56,987 nt of DNA from a virus: positions 1 to 56,987 of the IMG/VR virus record IMGVR_UViG_3300021964_000079. One strand, 5' to 3'. Each line of letters starts with the position of its first letter. Within the stretch, counting starts at the first letter, position 1. A program made the position numbers and the translations under genes. Below are positions 16,042 to 25,012 of this stretch, one piece after another. A model generated the notes under the pieces. It saw only the letters and a list, made by a program, of their open reading frames with translations. It was not told the DNA's origin and searched no databases.

Positions 16042-16070
16042 AACGTCTTCCTTTTCTCAGTGTATAACTC

Positions 16071-16099
16071 ATATTACCATACGGAAAAGGTTTTGTCAA
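16071..16099 (-). promoter_or_regulatory. Sigma70-like early promoter
   Basis: TTGACA (16094-16099), 17 bases ending GTATGG, TAATAT (16071-16076), then GAGTTATACACTGAGAAAAG. Confidence 0.8.
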
Positions 16100-16107
16100 T
16101 AGCTAAT

Positions 16108-16812
16108 TTAGAATCCCTTGGGTTTTTTTGTGATGCCTCTGCGCTTCATCTCCATCTCAATCCACTGATGTGCTGTAGGATTTCGCACCTTTTTCCTGAG
16201 CAAACCTCTGACTTGTCTCAACACACTATTGAACAATGTGCCGTCATCCACTTTTACATCGTTATTATCAACAATAATCAGGTTGCCCCTAAAGTGCTGA
16301 CTGAATTTACCAAGGTTGGACTGAACGTCTTTCCACGATTTTGTTGCAATTGAGGCGTGTACCTTACGTTCACGCTCTGCATTACGAGCAAGTGCAACGT
16401 CCAACGAGGTATTGACATATATCATGTGAGTGTCGTAACCAAGTCTTTTAAGCTCGTTTGATTGTTTTGCAATCTTATCATAGTCACGCCCCGTGCCATC
16501 TATGATGAGTCCAAGGCGACCATCAACATAGTTATCCTGCTTTTTTTGCGTCACCACTTTTGCTCGATCACGCAGTTTGTCTCTAGGTTCCTTCTGACGC
16601 TCAGCCTTTGCCGTTGTCATGTCCATTTCTAGACCAGCATCTTTGAGATACTTCTCAAAGACATCATCAGAGTTGACTATCTTGAGTCCTGTACCGCCGG
16701 TAGACTTTCTGACAACGAAAGACTTACCACTGCCTGGTCCACCGGCGAGAAAGAATGCTTTAAATATATTGGGGTCTTGCAACCCTTCCTGTAGTTCGTT
16801 GTATGTCTTCAT
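16108..16812 (-). CDS. Zeta-toxin-like P-loop kinase
   Basis: A 234-residue protein with Walker A GGPGSGKS (residues 24-31), a catalytic-type Asp in IVNSDDVFEKYL, and GLIIDGTGRDYDKI plus an Arg-rich lid (NAERERKVH). This is the zeta toxin/polynucleotide kinase layout. In phages such proteins are of unknown substrate; zeta toxins phosphorylate UDP-GlcNAc, but no epsilon antitoxin is recognised here. Confidence 0.72.
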   Translation of the reverse strand: MKTYNELQEGLQDPNIFKAFFLAGGPGSGKSFVVRKSTGGTGLKIVNSDDVFEKYLKDAGLEMDMTTAKAERQKEPRDKLRDRAKVVTQKKQDNYVDGRLGLIIDGTGRDYDKIAKQSNELKRLGYDTHMIYVNTSLDVALARNAERERKVHASIATKSWKDVQSNLGKFSQHFRGNLIIVDNNDVKVDDGTLFNSVLRQVRGLLRKKVRNPTAHQWIEMEMKRRGITKKPKGF

Positions 16813-16948
16813 TTGGTGTTCGTCCTTCTCTTCTATATCCGGCCATCTCTATAATATATTTATCATTGTCTGAAAGTGGAGTGCAATCTAACTTGCGCTC
16901 TTGGGTCTGGAATGTCATCTTCTTGATACGATTTTTGGTCTTAGCCAT
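16760..16948 (-). CDS. Small basic protein (62 aa)
   Basis: Begins MAKTKNRIKKMTFQTQERKL at 16948 behind AAAGGAAC. Its last 53 bases overlap the kinase gene start in another frame. Function unknown; the N-terminus is strongly basic. Confidence 0.55.
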   Translation of the reverse strand: MAKTKNRIKKMTFQTQERKLDCTPLSDNDKYIIEMAGYRREGRTPNEDIQRTTGRVARPQYI

Positions 16949-17006
16949 TTTAAGTTCCTTTCGCTGTTGATGTTTGGATATAGAGGTGTTATAAATGGAC
17001 TTCTCC

Positions 17007-18431
17007 TTATTGAGTATCATATAGACCGATATCATCAAATTCTTTGATTGTTCTCGGCGGTGATTTTTGTTTTGGTTCAAAATTGTTATCAGGGGATGGA
17101 ATATTTTTTGTCATGCTATCTTTGACAACTTGCATTGACATAGTATGTCTTCTTGATTCTCCCATATCAAAATCGTGACGTAAAGTTTTGACTAGAAAAT
17201 TTCCCTTAAATAAACTGTCTTCAGTATCATTACCCTCTATGTTTGCTGCGGTGTTTGGAATTATTACACCAATTATATCGCCTGCACACACAAGTGTGCT
17301 ACCAGTGACATCAATGTTCAACGACAATCCATCCATCATTACCATCTGTGAAGCTCTAGATTGAATTATGTCAGGGAGTCTCTCTGAGGTAAAATTGTAT
17401 TGATAGGAGTCATCCAAATATGACTGATCATTACCAAAACCAACTGTGGGTTTTAAATATTGTTTTGAGGGAAAGGATGTTAAATTGCCTCCACCCTGTG
17501 TGAGAGGAATATTATTCAAGACCGGCCTCGCTAGTTCTTTGTCTATATGTCTTTGATTATCAAAACTATTAATATAGTTATATGTATGTTTTTTATAACT
17601 TTTAGAAATAATATCATGAACAATCAAACTTGAGGAATACGCACCACTATTATAATTTCTCAATGTATTTGGTGTACCTGTTATTGTAAAGTTTTCTATA
17701 GCAGAAGTTTCTAATGCAACATTCAACTTGCCGTCAGTATATCTGGTGCCCGGTATTGTGTATTGATATGTAATGATAGGAGTCTTAGAATACATGTTTC
17801 CAAGAGTTCTAAAATTAAACCCTCGCATAGATTCCCAAAAAATATATGTTGGATCATTGTGTTTTTTAGATATAGCATGTTTTGTCGCAATTTTTATTAC
17901 ATCAAAGGGGTATATGTTTGGAGCAACAATTTTTTTATTATCTACACTATCCTCGACATAAAATGGTTTACCACTGTCTAGATCAGTTCGCAACATGGTT
18001 TTGACAATATCTGAATAGGTTCCTACCAGAGTTCGACTGACTCGTTGTCTAGCATTCGTTATCAATTCTCTTGATGAAAAACTCAATATGTTTGCTTGAA
18101 CGCCGTTGCCGACATCAACACGTCTTTTTAAAGACGTAATCATAAAAGCATTGTCAGTAAAATCAATATTATATTCTTCATTATTATCTAGTCCGGGCGT
18201 TGCAATTTTAAGACTAAAATATTCTTGTCCAATAATAGGACCGACTGACCCTAAATTTACGGAATCTTGGATTGTCACAACCCCATCTATATTATGGCTC
18301 TCAATATTTTCAAACAAACTAAGCCCCATGATACTATTACCATCAACCAAGTCTATAACTACTCCTGTGGATAATGTCAGTTTAGCCTCAAGAAGATTAA
18401 ACTCACCACCAGTTTTCAATCCAGTTAACAC
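17007..18431 (-). CDS. 27: Baseplate hub protein, gp27-like
   Basis: A 474-residue protein, longer than T4 gp27 (391 aa). The C-terminal region GDIIGVIIPNTAAN ... GNFLVKTLRHDFDMGESRRH ... resembles the gp27/hub domain that stabilises the tail tube axis, and it lies next to gp53 and gp48 genes as expected for hub genes. Start codon is GTG at 18431, five bases after the gp53 stop. Assignment is from pattern and context; a search would be needed to exclude another hub-family protein. Confidence 0.65.
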   Translation of the reverse strand: MLTGLKTGGEFNLLEAKLTLSTGVVIDLVDGNSIMGLSLFENIESHNIDGVVTIQDSVNLGSVGPIIGQEYFSLKIATPGLDNNEEYNIDFTDNAFMITSLKRRVDVGNGVQANILSFSSRELITNARQRVSRTLVGTYSDIVKTMLRTDLDSGKPFYVEDSVDNKKIVAPNIYPFDVIKIATKHAISKKHNDPTYIFWESMRGFNFRTLGNMYSKTPIITYQYTIPGTRYTDGKLNVALETSAIENFTITGTPNTLRNYNSGAYSSSLIVHDIISKSYKKHTYNYINSFDNQRHIDKELARPVLNNIPLTQGGGNLTSFPSKQYLKPTVGFGNDQSYLDDSYQYNFTSERLPDIIQSRASQMVMMDGLSLNIDVTGSTLVCAGDIIGVIIPNTAANIEGNDTEDSLFKGNFLVKTLRHDFDMGESRRHTMSMQVVKDSMTKNIPSPDNNFEPKQKSPPRTIKEFDDIGLYDTQ

Positions 18432-18435
18432 TCAA

Positions 18436-18978
18436 TCAATCCTTTGTATTAGAAATCAACCTCTGAAAATCCTTAACAAATTGTTCCAGATAGATTGGGT
18501 CTAGGAGTCGTATTTTCCTAATTTCATCCTGTTTTTCTTCTTCATATTCTCTGTTTGTGATCAGTGTTGCATCTGCAATCGTATTACCATCTGTATCTAC
18601 ATTGCTAGTTCCAATATTGATTTTCACATTGGTATCACCCGACTCCTGATAAATCTCATAGTGATGCACTGCATCCACATTGTCATACCTCTCAGCAAGG
18701 TGTGCAAGAAACTGTCGAGTGTTCATTGGCCACTGGTGATACCTGTCTGTGATGTTATTGACTAACAGGATCACCCAATGATAATCTGCTTCACCATAAA
18801 ACTTGTGTGCAATCATCTCTGGTGTCTCACCGTTCCTAACATCATAGGTGTCGTAAAGTCCACTCACAGATTTTGCTTTACTGTGTAAGGCAACACGTTT
18901 GAGTAGATGCGTAACTACCTTATAGTCACCGTTACCAACAGAGTCATATACAATCGCAGGGAATTGAGAAAAATACAC
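18436..18978 (-). CDS. 53: Baseplate wedge subunit gp53-like
   Basis: A 180-residue protein with the gp53 hallmark NGETPEMIAHKFYGEADYHW ... ILLVNNITDRYHQWPM, a LysM-like fold matching T4 gp53 (LANAIYGNPQLYWVLLMCND). The true start is GTG at 18978, just after the gp48 stop with GGGGTACTAAGG upstream; the longer frame overlaps gp48. gp53 joins wedge units around the hub. Confidence 0.9.
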   Translation of the reverse strand: MYFSQFPAIVYDSVGNGDYKVVTHLLKRVALHSKAKSVSGLYDTYDVRNGETPEMIAHKFYGEADYHWVILLVNNITDRYHQWPMNTRQFLAHLAERYDNVDAVHHYEIYQESGDTNVKINIGTSNVDTDGNTIADATLITNREYEEEKQDEIRKIRLLDPIYLEQFVKDFQRLISNTKD

Positions 18979-18979
18979 C

Positions 18980-20107
18980 TTAGTACCCCCCGACCTGTGG
19001 CGAAACCATATTCTTGTCAATAAGTGTAATTTCACCAAAAGTCAATGATATTGTTGTTTTAACAGGGGCACCGTTGTAGTCATCGCCATCACTCTTGAAT
19101 GTTTGGAATTGATCACCGCCGTAAGTGACATCCATTTTTTTCAGAAAACACTTTCCTATCCTGTGCAAATTTAAATTTGGACCCATTGTGTGATGGTATG
19201 CAATTTCGAATATATCAGGAATTTTTTGTGATCTTGAACCAGCGTTAGCATCAAATTCTGGATGCATTCCTATTTTAAATTCTCTAATTATTTCCTGTAC
19301 GGTCTGAGCATCCTGTTTATCTTCAGGTAAAAAGGTAAATGCAAAAGAGAACTCTCGGCGTGAAACACCTCTAAACATGAGTTCCATCTTAGGTGTTGCA
19401 ATTTTACCCCGTTCCATTGCGATAAGGTCTTTCGCACCACTAAGACCGGGAATACCGTTAACAATCTTTGCTGCTTGTTGTGTTAAAACTTCTGCGGCTT
19501 CGCCTGATTGAAGTCCTTTGATATCTAGCTCACCAGTTGATTGATAAGTCTTAAAAAGACCATAGAGTACAGATGAAAACCCACTGATCTCTGATTCTGC
19601 ATATTCCATTCCATATGATACATTTAATTGTGGTGGCATATATAATGCTATGGTTCTCTGAATTTTGGTAGTGGTGAATTCACGACTGTTCAAATAAATT
19701 GAACTTGTCTTCCCAACACCAGCAGATTGAGCTCGAAGGGCTACATCCTTGGCTTGTACAGCCTCAAGAGATTCGTTGCCGCCGCCCCCTTGGTCAGCGT
19801 CTCGGTTCAATAGGGCGGTCACGTTAGGGCCTTTGCCAAGATTCTTTTTCAATTTAGTGTGAGCTACTGACATAGGTGTAAACATTATGTAATTCAAATT
19901 GCGACCATCTGTTCCTAGTCCAGCTGGATACATGAGAATTGGTTTCGCCTTTGCATTAAATGAACTTTGTAGAGGACTAGATGTAGAACTGGACGATGAA
20001 CCACCCAACCCTGATCTTAGACTACTAGCAGCTCCACTGACCAAACCTGATGCAGCACTAGCCGCTGCATTCTTTGCTATGTTTACAAAAGCGTCTCTTA
20101 ATGCCAT
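18980..20107 (-). CDS. 48: Baseplate tail-tube cap gp48-like
   Basis: A 375-residue protein (T4 gp48 is 364). The N-terminus is an Ala/Ser/Gly-rich leader; the C-terminal half has tube-family features: FTTTKIQRTIALYMPPQLNV, RGVSRREFSFAFTFLPEDK and the closing VKTTISLTFGEITLIDKNMV. gp48 caps the baseplate and starts tube polymerisation with gp54. It has a TATAAATA late promoter with the leader AAGGAT. Confidence 0.85.
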   Translation of the reverse strand: MALRDAFVNIAKNAAASAASGLVSGAASSLRSGLGGSSSSSTSSPLQSSFNAKAKPILMYPAGLGTDGRNLNYIMFTPMSVAHTKLKKNLGKGPNVTALLNRDADQGGGGNESLEAVQAKDVALRAQSAGVGKTSSIYLNSREFTTTKIQRTIALYMPPQLNVSYGMEYAESEISGFSSVLYGLFKTYQSTGELDIKGLQSGEAAEVLTQQAAKIVNGIPGLSGAKDLIAMERGKIATPKMELMFRGVSRREFSFAFTFLPEDKQDAQTVQEIIREFKIGMHPEFDANAGSRSQKIPDIFEIAYHHTMGPNLNLHRIGKCFLKKMDVTYGGDQFQTFKSDGDDYNGAPVKTTISLTFGEITLIDKNMVSPQVGGY

Positions 20108-20136
20108 GTCTAAATATCCTTATACACTGATGGAAC

Positions 20137-20144
20137 TATTTATA
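20137..20144 (-). promoter_or_regulatory. Late promoter TATAAATA for gp48
   Basis: TATAAATAGTTCCAT, the same 15 bases as the gp5 late promoter, 30 bases upstream of gp48. It lies in the divergent gap before the plus-strand gp4 gene, whose own promoter is not evident. Confidence 0.8.
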
Positions 20145-20148
20145 ACGA

Positions 20149-20592
20149 ATGTCATACAAAGGTCGATATACGCCGATCAATCCGAAAAAATATAAGGGTG
20201 ATCCACAGAACATAATTTATCGTTCTCTCTGGGAACGTAAGTTTATGGTATACTGTGACAACAGCACATCCATAATTGAATGGGGTAGTGAAGAGATCAT
20301 TATACCCTATTTATCACCCAAGGATGGGCGTATGCACAGATACTTTCCAGATTTCTACATCAAGGTCAAACAGGCTGATGGTCAAATCAAGAAGATGATC
20401 ATAGAGGTTAAACCCAAGGTGCAGTGCAAACCACCCAAGGAACCCAAGAGACGCACCAGACGATGGATGAACGAGGTTATAACCTATGGTGTGAATGATG
20501 CTAAATGGCGATATGCAACAGAATGGTGTGCAGATAATGGTATGGAGTTCAAGATTTTAACTGAAGATCATCTAGGTATTTCGTATAAATAG
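20149..20592 (+). CDS. 4: Head completion protein gp4-like
   Basis: A 147-residue protein with the gp4 pattern NIIYRSLWERKFMVYCDNST, then RYFPDFYIKVKQ and KKMIIEVKPKVQCKPPK: a PD-(D/E)XK-type fold with the acidic PDF and E-V-K residues. In T4, gp4 (50/65) completes heads before tail joining. It opens the only plus-strand block in the window. Confidence 0.9.
   Translation: MSYKGRYTPINPKKYKGDPQNIIYRSLWERKFMVYCDNSTSIIEWGSEEIIIPYLSPKDGRMHRYFPDFYIKVKQADGQIKKMIIEVKPKVQCKPPKEPKRRTRRWMNEVITYGVNDAKWRYATEWCADNGMEFKILTEDHLGISYK
20584..20591 (+). promoter_or_regulatory. Late promoter TATAAATA (leaderless spacing)
   Basis: TATAAATA followed by GATAT and the ATG at 20597. It overlaps the end of gp4. Confidence 0.75.
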
Positions 20593-20596
20593 ATAT

Positions 20597-21154
20597 ATGG
20601 CAATTAGTAAATACATGCAAGCAGTTAAGGATGAGGCGAAAGGTCGCCCAAAGTCAACTGCATGGTATAGAGAAAAGATCAAAGAATTGGGCACACCAAG
20701 TTCACTTGACCTCTTACGGGATGGTAAGAGGAACAACAAGCCGTTCTATGGTAAATTGAATATGTTTATGTATGACCCAAAGTTCAAGAAAACCCTACCA
20801 TACTATGACACATTTCCACTGGTGTTGCCACTAGAGACATATTCAGATGGATTTCTGGGTATCAATTTTCACTACCTACCTATTCCACTGAGGATCAAGT
20901 TACTTGACCGTTTGGTGGATTTCTCTAACAACACCGCATTTGATGAGTCTACTCGGCTAATTGTTGACTACCAGAAGTTAAAGGGTGTTCGACTTATCAG
21001 ACCAACCATACACAAATACCTTGCTGGACAAACCAAGTCACAGTTTCGTAGGATTGATGCAGATGAATTTACGATTGCAACCCTACTACCCGTGCAAAGG
21101 TTTAAGAAGGCATCTGCATCAGAGGTGTGGAAAGATTCGAGGGCAATGATCTAA
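20597..21154 (+). CDS. Conserved T4-like virion-associated protein (185 aa)
   Basis: Begins MAISKYMQAVKDEAKGRPKS and contains the highly characteristic block FYGKLNMFMYDPKFKKTLPY ... GINFHYLPIPLRIKLLDRLV, which I recall from marine T4-like phages as a conserved structural-gene neighbour. It is placed between gp4 and the tube-type gene and has a late promoter 5 bases from its ATG, so it is a late protein. Function unknown. Confidence 0.8.
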   Translation: MAISKYMQAVKDEAKGRPKSTAWYREKIKELGTPSSLDLLRDGKRNNKPFYGKLNMFMYDPKFKKTLPYYDTFPLVLPLETYSDGFLGINFHYLPIPLRIKLLDRLVDFSNNTAFDESTRLIVDYQKLKGVRLIRPTIHKYLAGQTKSQFRRIDADEFTIATLLPVQRFKKASASEVWKDSRAMI

Positions 21155-21816
21155 TGGCAACACTAGCAAGTTTTGTAGAATCAACCGCATTTGGCGTATT
21201 AAACAATTTCCTGTCAGAGTTTCACGGTGAAAATGGATATGCACTCCCAAGTCGGTATGAGGTTATTATCACATCTCCCGGTGCAGGGGATGCTAGGAAG
21301 GTTTCTATGAATTGCGAATCAATAGAACTGCCGGGGCGTGCTGTAACGAAAGAAACTAATATCTCGCAATATGGCATTCAGTCAGAACAGGTTAAAGGAA
21401 TGTCCTTTGCAGGCGCAGTCGCAATGTCTTTTTATGCAAGTAGTGATCTTTCAGAAAGAGTATTTTTTGAGAAGTGGCAAGAAGAAATGTGGGATGTCGG
21501 TAGATGGGAAGTTGGTTACTACAAGAACTATATCAAGGAAGTTGATATCTATGTTCTGGATCAGCAGAATACTCGACGTTTTGGAATTCGATTATTTGAG
21601 GCGTATCCAGAATCAATTGGGCCGTCATCACTGAGTTCTACCCCTGCCTCAGATGTTTTACGAATACCTATCACTATGAACTATAGATATTGGCAGACCC
21701 TTGACATTAATAACCAACCACCAAATCTTCTAGAGAAGGTTCTTGATACAGTGATATCGGGTGCAGAAAGATCAATCAATGCAAACATACCGAGGGTGTT
21801 AAGTAAACTAGGATAA
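21154..21816 (+). CDS. Tail-tube family protein, gp54/gp19-like
   Basis: A 220-residue protein of the T4 gp19 tube superfamily: YALPSRYEVIITSPGAGDAR, MNCESIELPGRAV, VKGMSFAGAVAMSFYASSDL and the long strand KEVDIYVLDQQNTRRFGIRL, ending PITMNYRYWQTLDI. Next to gp26 and gp48 genes it could be the tube initiator gp54 rather than the main tube. The ATG at 21154 overlaps the previous TAA as TAATG. Confidence 0.75.
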   Translation: MATLASFVESTAFGVLNNFLSEFHGENGYALPSRYEVIITSPGAGDARKVSMNCESIELPGRAVTKETNISQYGIQSEQVKGMSFAGAVAMSFYASSDLSERVFFEKWQEEMWDVGRWEVGYYKNYIKEVDIYVLDQQNTRRFGIRLFEAYPESIGPSSLSSTPASDVLRIPITMNYRYWQTLDINNQPPNLLEKVLDTVISGAERSINANIPRVLSKLG

Positions 21817-21833
21817 TTAAAGGATGAAATATT

Positions 21834-22541
21834 ATGGCATTACCTAAACTAAAGACTAATGAATACACACTAACAGTACCATCGACACAGGAGGAAGTTA
21901 AATTTAGACCATTCTTGGTCAGAGAACAAAAGATTCTGATGATTGCTGAAGAATCTAATGATGAAAAACAGATTGCTTCATCAATAGCCAGATTGGTATC
22001 CGACTGCACATTTCAATCAGTGGATGCGACAACATCTCCAATGTTTGATATAGAATATATTTTTCTACAAATTAGAGCAAAGTCTGTTGGTGAACAGGTA
22101 GAACTTGAAGTTACCTGTCCAGATGATGATGAAACAAGAGTTAAGGTTGAGATTAATTTGAATGAAATTAACATTCAGATGAATTTAGAACATTCGAAAA
22201 GTATTAAACTTACAGACGATATTGTTCTCAATTTTCGATATCCAATGATGAAAGACTTTGAAAGCTTAAACAATGATGTAGGAGAATTTGAGCAGACGAT
22301 GCAGATGATTTATAGTTGTATTGAAAGTGTTCAGAGTGGAGAAGAACTTATTCAGAGAATTGATATGACTTATGATGAGATTGTTGAGTTCATCGATTCT
22401 TTCAATACAGTTCAACTAGAATCTGTTGTAAATTTTTTCCAGACAATGCCAAAACTGAGACACGTTATTGATATAGTTAACCCAAAGACAAAAAAGAAAA
22501 GTGAATTATTGTTGGAGGGCTTAGAAAGTTTTTTAGGGTAG
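21834..22541 (+). CDS. 26: Baseplate hub assembly protein gp26-like / tail chaperone
   Basis: A 235-residue protein of the T4_baseplate (gp26) family: MALPKLKTNEYTLTVPSTQE, RPFLVREQKILMIAEES, a Cys-containing VTCPDDDETRVKVEINLNEI and a helical C-terminus. Immediately before its stop is a T TTT TTA heptamer, so a fraction of ribosomes may continue into the gp51-like frame. Its place directly upstream of the gp51-like, EF-hand and tape-measure genes matches tail-chaperone position in other tailed phages. Confidence 0.85.
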   Translation: MALPKLKTNEYTLTVPSTQEEVKFRPFLVREQKILMIAEESNDEKQIASSIARLVSDCTFQSVDATTSPMFDIEYIFLQIRAKSVGEQVELEVTCPDDDETRVKVEINLNEINIQMNLEHSKSIKLTDDIVLNFRYPMMKDFESLNNDVGEFEQTMQMIYSCIESVQSGEELIQRIDMTYDEIVEFIDSFNTVQLESVVNFFQTMPKLRHVIDIVNPKTKKKSELLLEGLESFLG

Positions 22542-22559
22542 CGCTGGCTCACGACAGCG
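22529..22559 (+). promoter_or_regulatory. Putative -1 programmed frameshift signal
   Basis: The heptamer T TTT TTA (22529-22535) is in the gp26 frame, two codons before the stop. Five bases later CGCTG (22542-22546) and CAGCG (22555-22559) can form a hairpin. Slipping back one base opens a frame through 22732 that runs through the ATG of the gp51-like ORF. Confidence 0.65.
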
Positions 22560-22585
22560 TAGTAAATTACTACAAGACAAATTTT

Positions 22586-22732
22586 ATGATGATGCAACAC
22601 CATAAATATAGTTTAACTGAGTTAGAAGATATGTTACCGTGGGAGAGAGAAGTATATATTGGATTGTTGATAAAACACCTTGAGGATGAGAAAGCACACC
22701 AAGAAAAAGAACTTGCAAGACAAAGGAGGTAA
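22586..22732 (+). CDS. 51: gp51-like hub assembly protein / frameshift extension of gp26
   Basis: The free-standing ORF is 48 residues (MMMQHHKYSLTELEDMLPWE ... RQRR). The same frame is open from the gp26 slippery site and would add about 65 residues to gp26, starting RVALAHDSVVNYYKTNF before the first Met. In T4, 26 is followed by 51, a hub assembly catalyst. No Shine-Dalgarno precedes the ATG at 22586, which favours the frameshift route. Its last codons overlap the Shine-Dalgarno of the next gene (AAAGGAGGT). Confidence 0.7.
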   Translation: MMMQHHKYSLTELEDMLPWEREVYIGLLIKHLEDEKAHQEKELARQRR

Positions 22733-22736
22733 TCAA

Positions 22737-23069
22737 ATGGGCGAAGAAGAAATTAAAGCATCAGGTCATCATCCAGCAGATACGAATGGCGATGGTAAGG
22801 TTGACCCAGAAGAACATGATATGTGGCTTGAGTTCAAACGTAAGGAACTTGAGGATGCAGATGCAATGCGTGATGCACAGCGCACAATGGCATGGTACTC
22901 TCTTGGTGGTATGTTGTTGTATCCTATTATCGTAGTCCTTGCAACAGTCTTCAATATGGATCAAGCAGCAAAGATTCTTGGTGATATGGCGGGTGTGTAT
23001 TTCATCGCAGTTGCCGGTATCGTCGCAGCTTTCTTTGGCGCACAAGCACTCAGCAAACCTAAGAAGTAA
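22737..23069 (+). CDS. EF-hand, two-span membrane protein
   Basis: A 110-residue protein. A canonical EF-hand calcium loop, DTNGDGKVDPEE, lies at about residues 14-25, followed by a charged helix and two membrane segments (SLGGMLLYPIIVVLATVF and VYFIAVAGIVAAFFGAQAL). The perfect AAAGGAGGT 5 bases before the ATG fixes the start at 22737. It sits between the chaperone-like genes and the tape measure. A virion or infection-stage membrane role is likely; details unknown. Confidence 0.8.
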   Translation: MGEEEIKASGHHPADTNGDGKVDPEEHDMWLEFKRKELEDADAMRDAQRTMAWYSLGGMLLYPIIVVLATVFNMDQAAKILGDMAGVYFIAVAGIVAAFFGAQALSKPKK

Positions 23070-23079
23070 GGAATAAGTC

Positions 23080-25002
23080 ATGGCTGATCTCTCAATTGTA
23101 GCATCTCTTTTAAAAGATACTAATAAAAAACTGGATAAACTTCACTCAGACAATGAGCAGGATGACACCAAGGCTGACATAATCAAGAACGCTCTACCAG
23201 AAATCTTGTCCGATACTCTCAATACACAGCGGCAAATTGCACAGTGGGAAGAGGAAAAAAAGCGTGATGAAGCTACCGATACTCTAATTAAGAAGGAAGA
23301 TGAGAAAGCCGCCAAGCGTGAAGAAACAACACAAAAACTCATAGGTGATATAAAAGAACCTTTAAAAACTCTTGGCCTTGCCATACCAAAATCAGGTTTC
23401 AATGCATTTTCCGAAAAAGCAAGTGATATCAGCGCTGAGAAATCTTTACCATCAGATTTCAAGTTAATGTTGCAAGCTCTTACTCCAAAGGCATTAACAC
23501 AGGGGTTCAAAGTAGGTCTGGGTGATATGTTTAAAGAACTTGGTGGTGGTATCAAGAAGATCGGCAGTGGAATGAAATCTCTTGCTACCAAAGGGCTGAC
23601 CGCAGCACAGAGAAAGTCAGAAGAAAAAGAGAAAGAGAGTAAAGAAAAGAGGAGGGATGGATTCTTTAAAAATCAGTTTGGTAAAATTACCGGCTTCCTT
23701 GGGGGAATACTTAAAACGGCAAAATTAGCAGGTAAAGCTGGATTTCTTGCTTTACTTGGTGCGGGTGCAATATATGCTCTTGCGAAACTAATAGAGAGTC
23801 CATATTGGAATACGGTAGCAGGAATAATAGAGTCTGGTTTCAAAAGAATTAGAAGTCTCTTTGAATTTATGGATGAACAATTTGGGGTGGGGGGAGTAAT
23901 TGCAACTGCACTGGCACTTTACTATGGTCCAAGGGCGGCCACTACACTTGCTGGAATGGGCATCAGAGCTCTGGCCAAAAAGTTATTTTTCAAAGGTGCA
24001 ACCGACACTTTAGCAGGATCAGCAGGACAAGCCGCAACATCATTGGGATCAAAGGCATCTAAACTTGGTTTGCTCGGAAGACTGGGATTGTTGGGCGGTG
24101 GTCTTACTGCGGCGGCCTTGGCGATGTATGGACTAAGCGTAGCTATAGACTGGTTTCATGATCGGTCGGCGAAAGCAGAAACAAAAATATTAAACGACGC
24201 AATAAAGGATATAGATAAACAAACGCCTGCAGAGCAACAGAGGCGGAAGGAGGTCGTCGATGAGATAGCGAGAAAAAGGAGCCAGCAGCGGGCAGATGAT
24301 CCACGGGCCAGAGAACAGCTGAGAAAAGCGAACGAAGCGCAGAGGATAATTGCCGATGCAGTCAAAAAGAGATTAGAACAGAAACCCCCGGTGGATGCAG
24401 CGGTATATGGTGGCAGCCCAGCAGAAATTCGGGCTATTATAGCTAAGTCATTTAAAGAGGCAATCTCCGCAACACATTTCGAGGGAAGTGCGGAAAATCG
24501 ACTTGGCCAATTGAAAGAATTATTTGGTGGTGTTTCATCAAAATTGCTTGGTAAGGAATTTCAAGCTTTAGATGCGGAGAAGAAGAGTGCATTTTTGAAG
24601 CTCTTGCGACTTGAGGAACAGAGTGCGTTCCAATCAATTCGTAGTGGCGGTAAATCAAAGTTTTCCGGCCAGTCAAGTTCAACGGCGTTTAGAGCAGGTA
24701 TAGATAAAAAGGATGAGCGTGAACTTATGCTGGGCTTTCAAGATGTCCGAAAATCCTTGATCAACCTTCGTAAGAGTCAAATCAAAGACCCAAGTTCCAT
24801 ACTTCCAGAGCTTAACGATGAATTGAGGAACAACACTGAACAATTGAAGACACTGAATGATACTCCAAGAGGTTCTGACACCACTGTTGTGAATTCAACC
24901 TCGGTTGGAGGAAACCACAATAGCGTAACCATCCCGCCGCAAGTTCCTATGTATGCACGTTTTCCAAATGGCGGAATCCACCATTATGGAGAGGTTTACT
25001 AA
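23080..25002 (+). CDS. 29: Tail tape-measure protein, gp29-like
   Basis: A 640-residue, mostly helical protein. Charged coiled-coil N-terminal part (to about 100), Gly/Ala/Leu-rich hydrophobic segments at about 215-235, 270-290 and 325-360 (GKAGFLALLGAGAIYALAKL), a long charged helix region (380-430) and a disordered tail. T4 gp29 is 590 residues and measures tail length. The position after the gp26/gp51 pair, last in the operon and before a strong terminator, is the standard tape-measure site. Confidence 0.78.
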   Translation: MADLSIVASLLKDTNKKLDKLHSDNEQDDTKADIIKNALPEILSDTLNTQRQIAQWEEEKKRDEATDTLIKKEDEKAAKREETTQKLIGDIKEPLKTLGLAIPKSGFNAFSEKASDISAEKSLPSDFKLMLQALTPKALTQGFKVGLGDMFKELGGGIKKIGSGMKSLATKGLTAAQRKSEEKEKESKEKRRDGFFKNQFGKITGFLGGILKTAKLAGKAGFLALLGAGAIYALAKLIESPYWNTVAGIIESGFKRIRSLFEFMDEQFGVGGVIATALALYYGPRAATTLAGMGIRALAKKLFFKGATDTLAGSAGQAATSLGSKASKLGLLGRLGLLGGGLTAAALAMYGLSVAIDWFHDRSAKAETKILNDAIKDIDKQTPAEQQRRKEVVDEIARKRSQQRADDPRAREQLRKANEAQRIIADAVKKRLEQKPPVDAAVYGGSPAEIRAIIAKSFKEAISATHFEGSAENRLGQLKELFGGVSSKLLGKEFQALDAEKKSAFLKLLRLEEQSAFQSIRSGGKSKFSGQSSSTAFRAGIDKKDERELMLGFQDVRKSLINLRKSQIKDPSSILPELNDELRNNTEQLKTLNDTPRGSDTTVVNSTSVGGNHNSVTIPPQVPMYARFPNGGIHHYGEVY

Positions 25003-25012
25003 AAATATAAAA

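Noticed and set aside
23142-24682. Minus-strand ORFs within the tape-measure gene
   Set aside because: They are antisense shadows of a continuous plus-strand gene and have skewed Ser/Arg/Leu composition without starts or Shine-Dalgarno.
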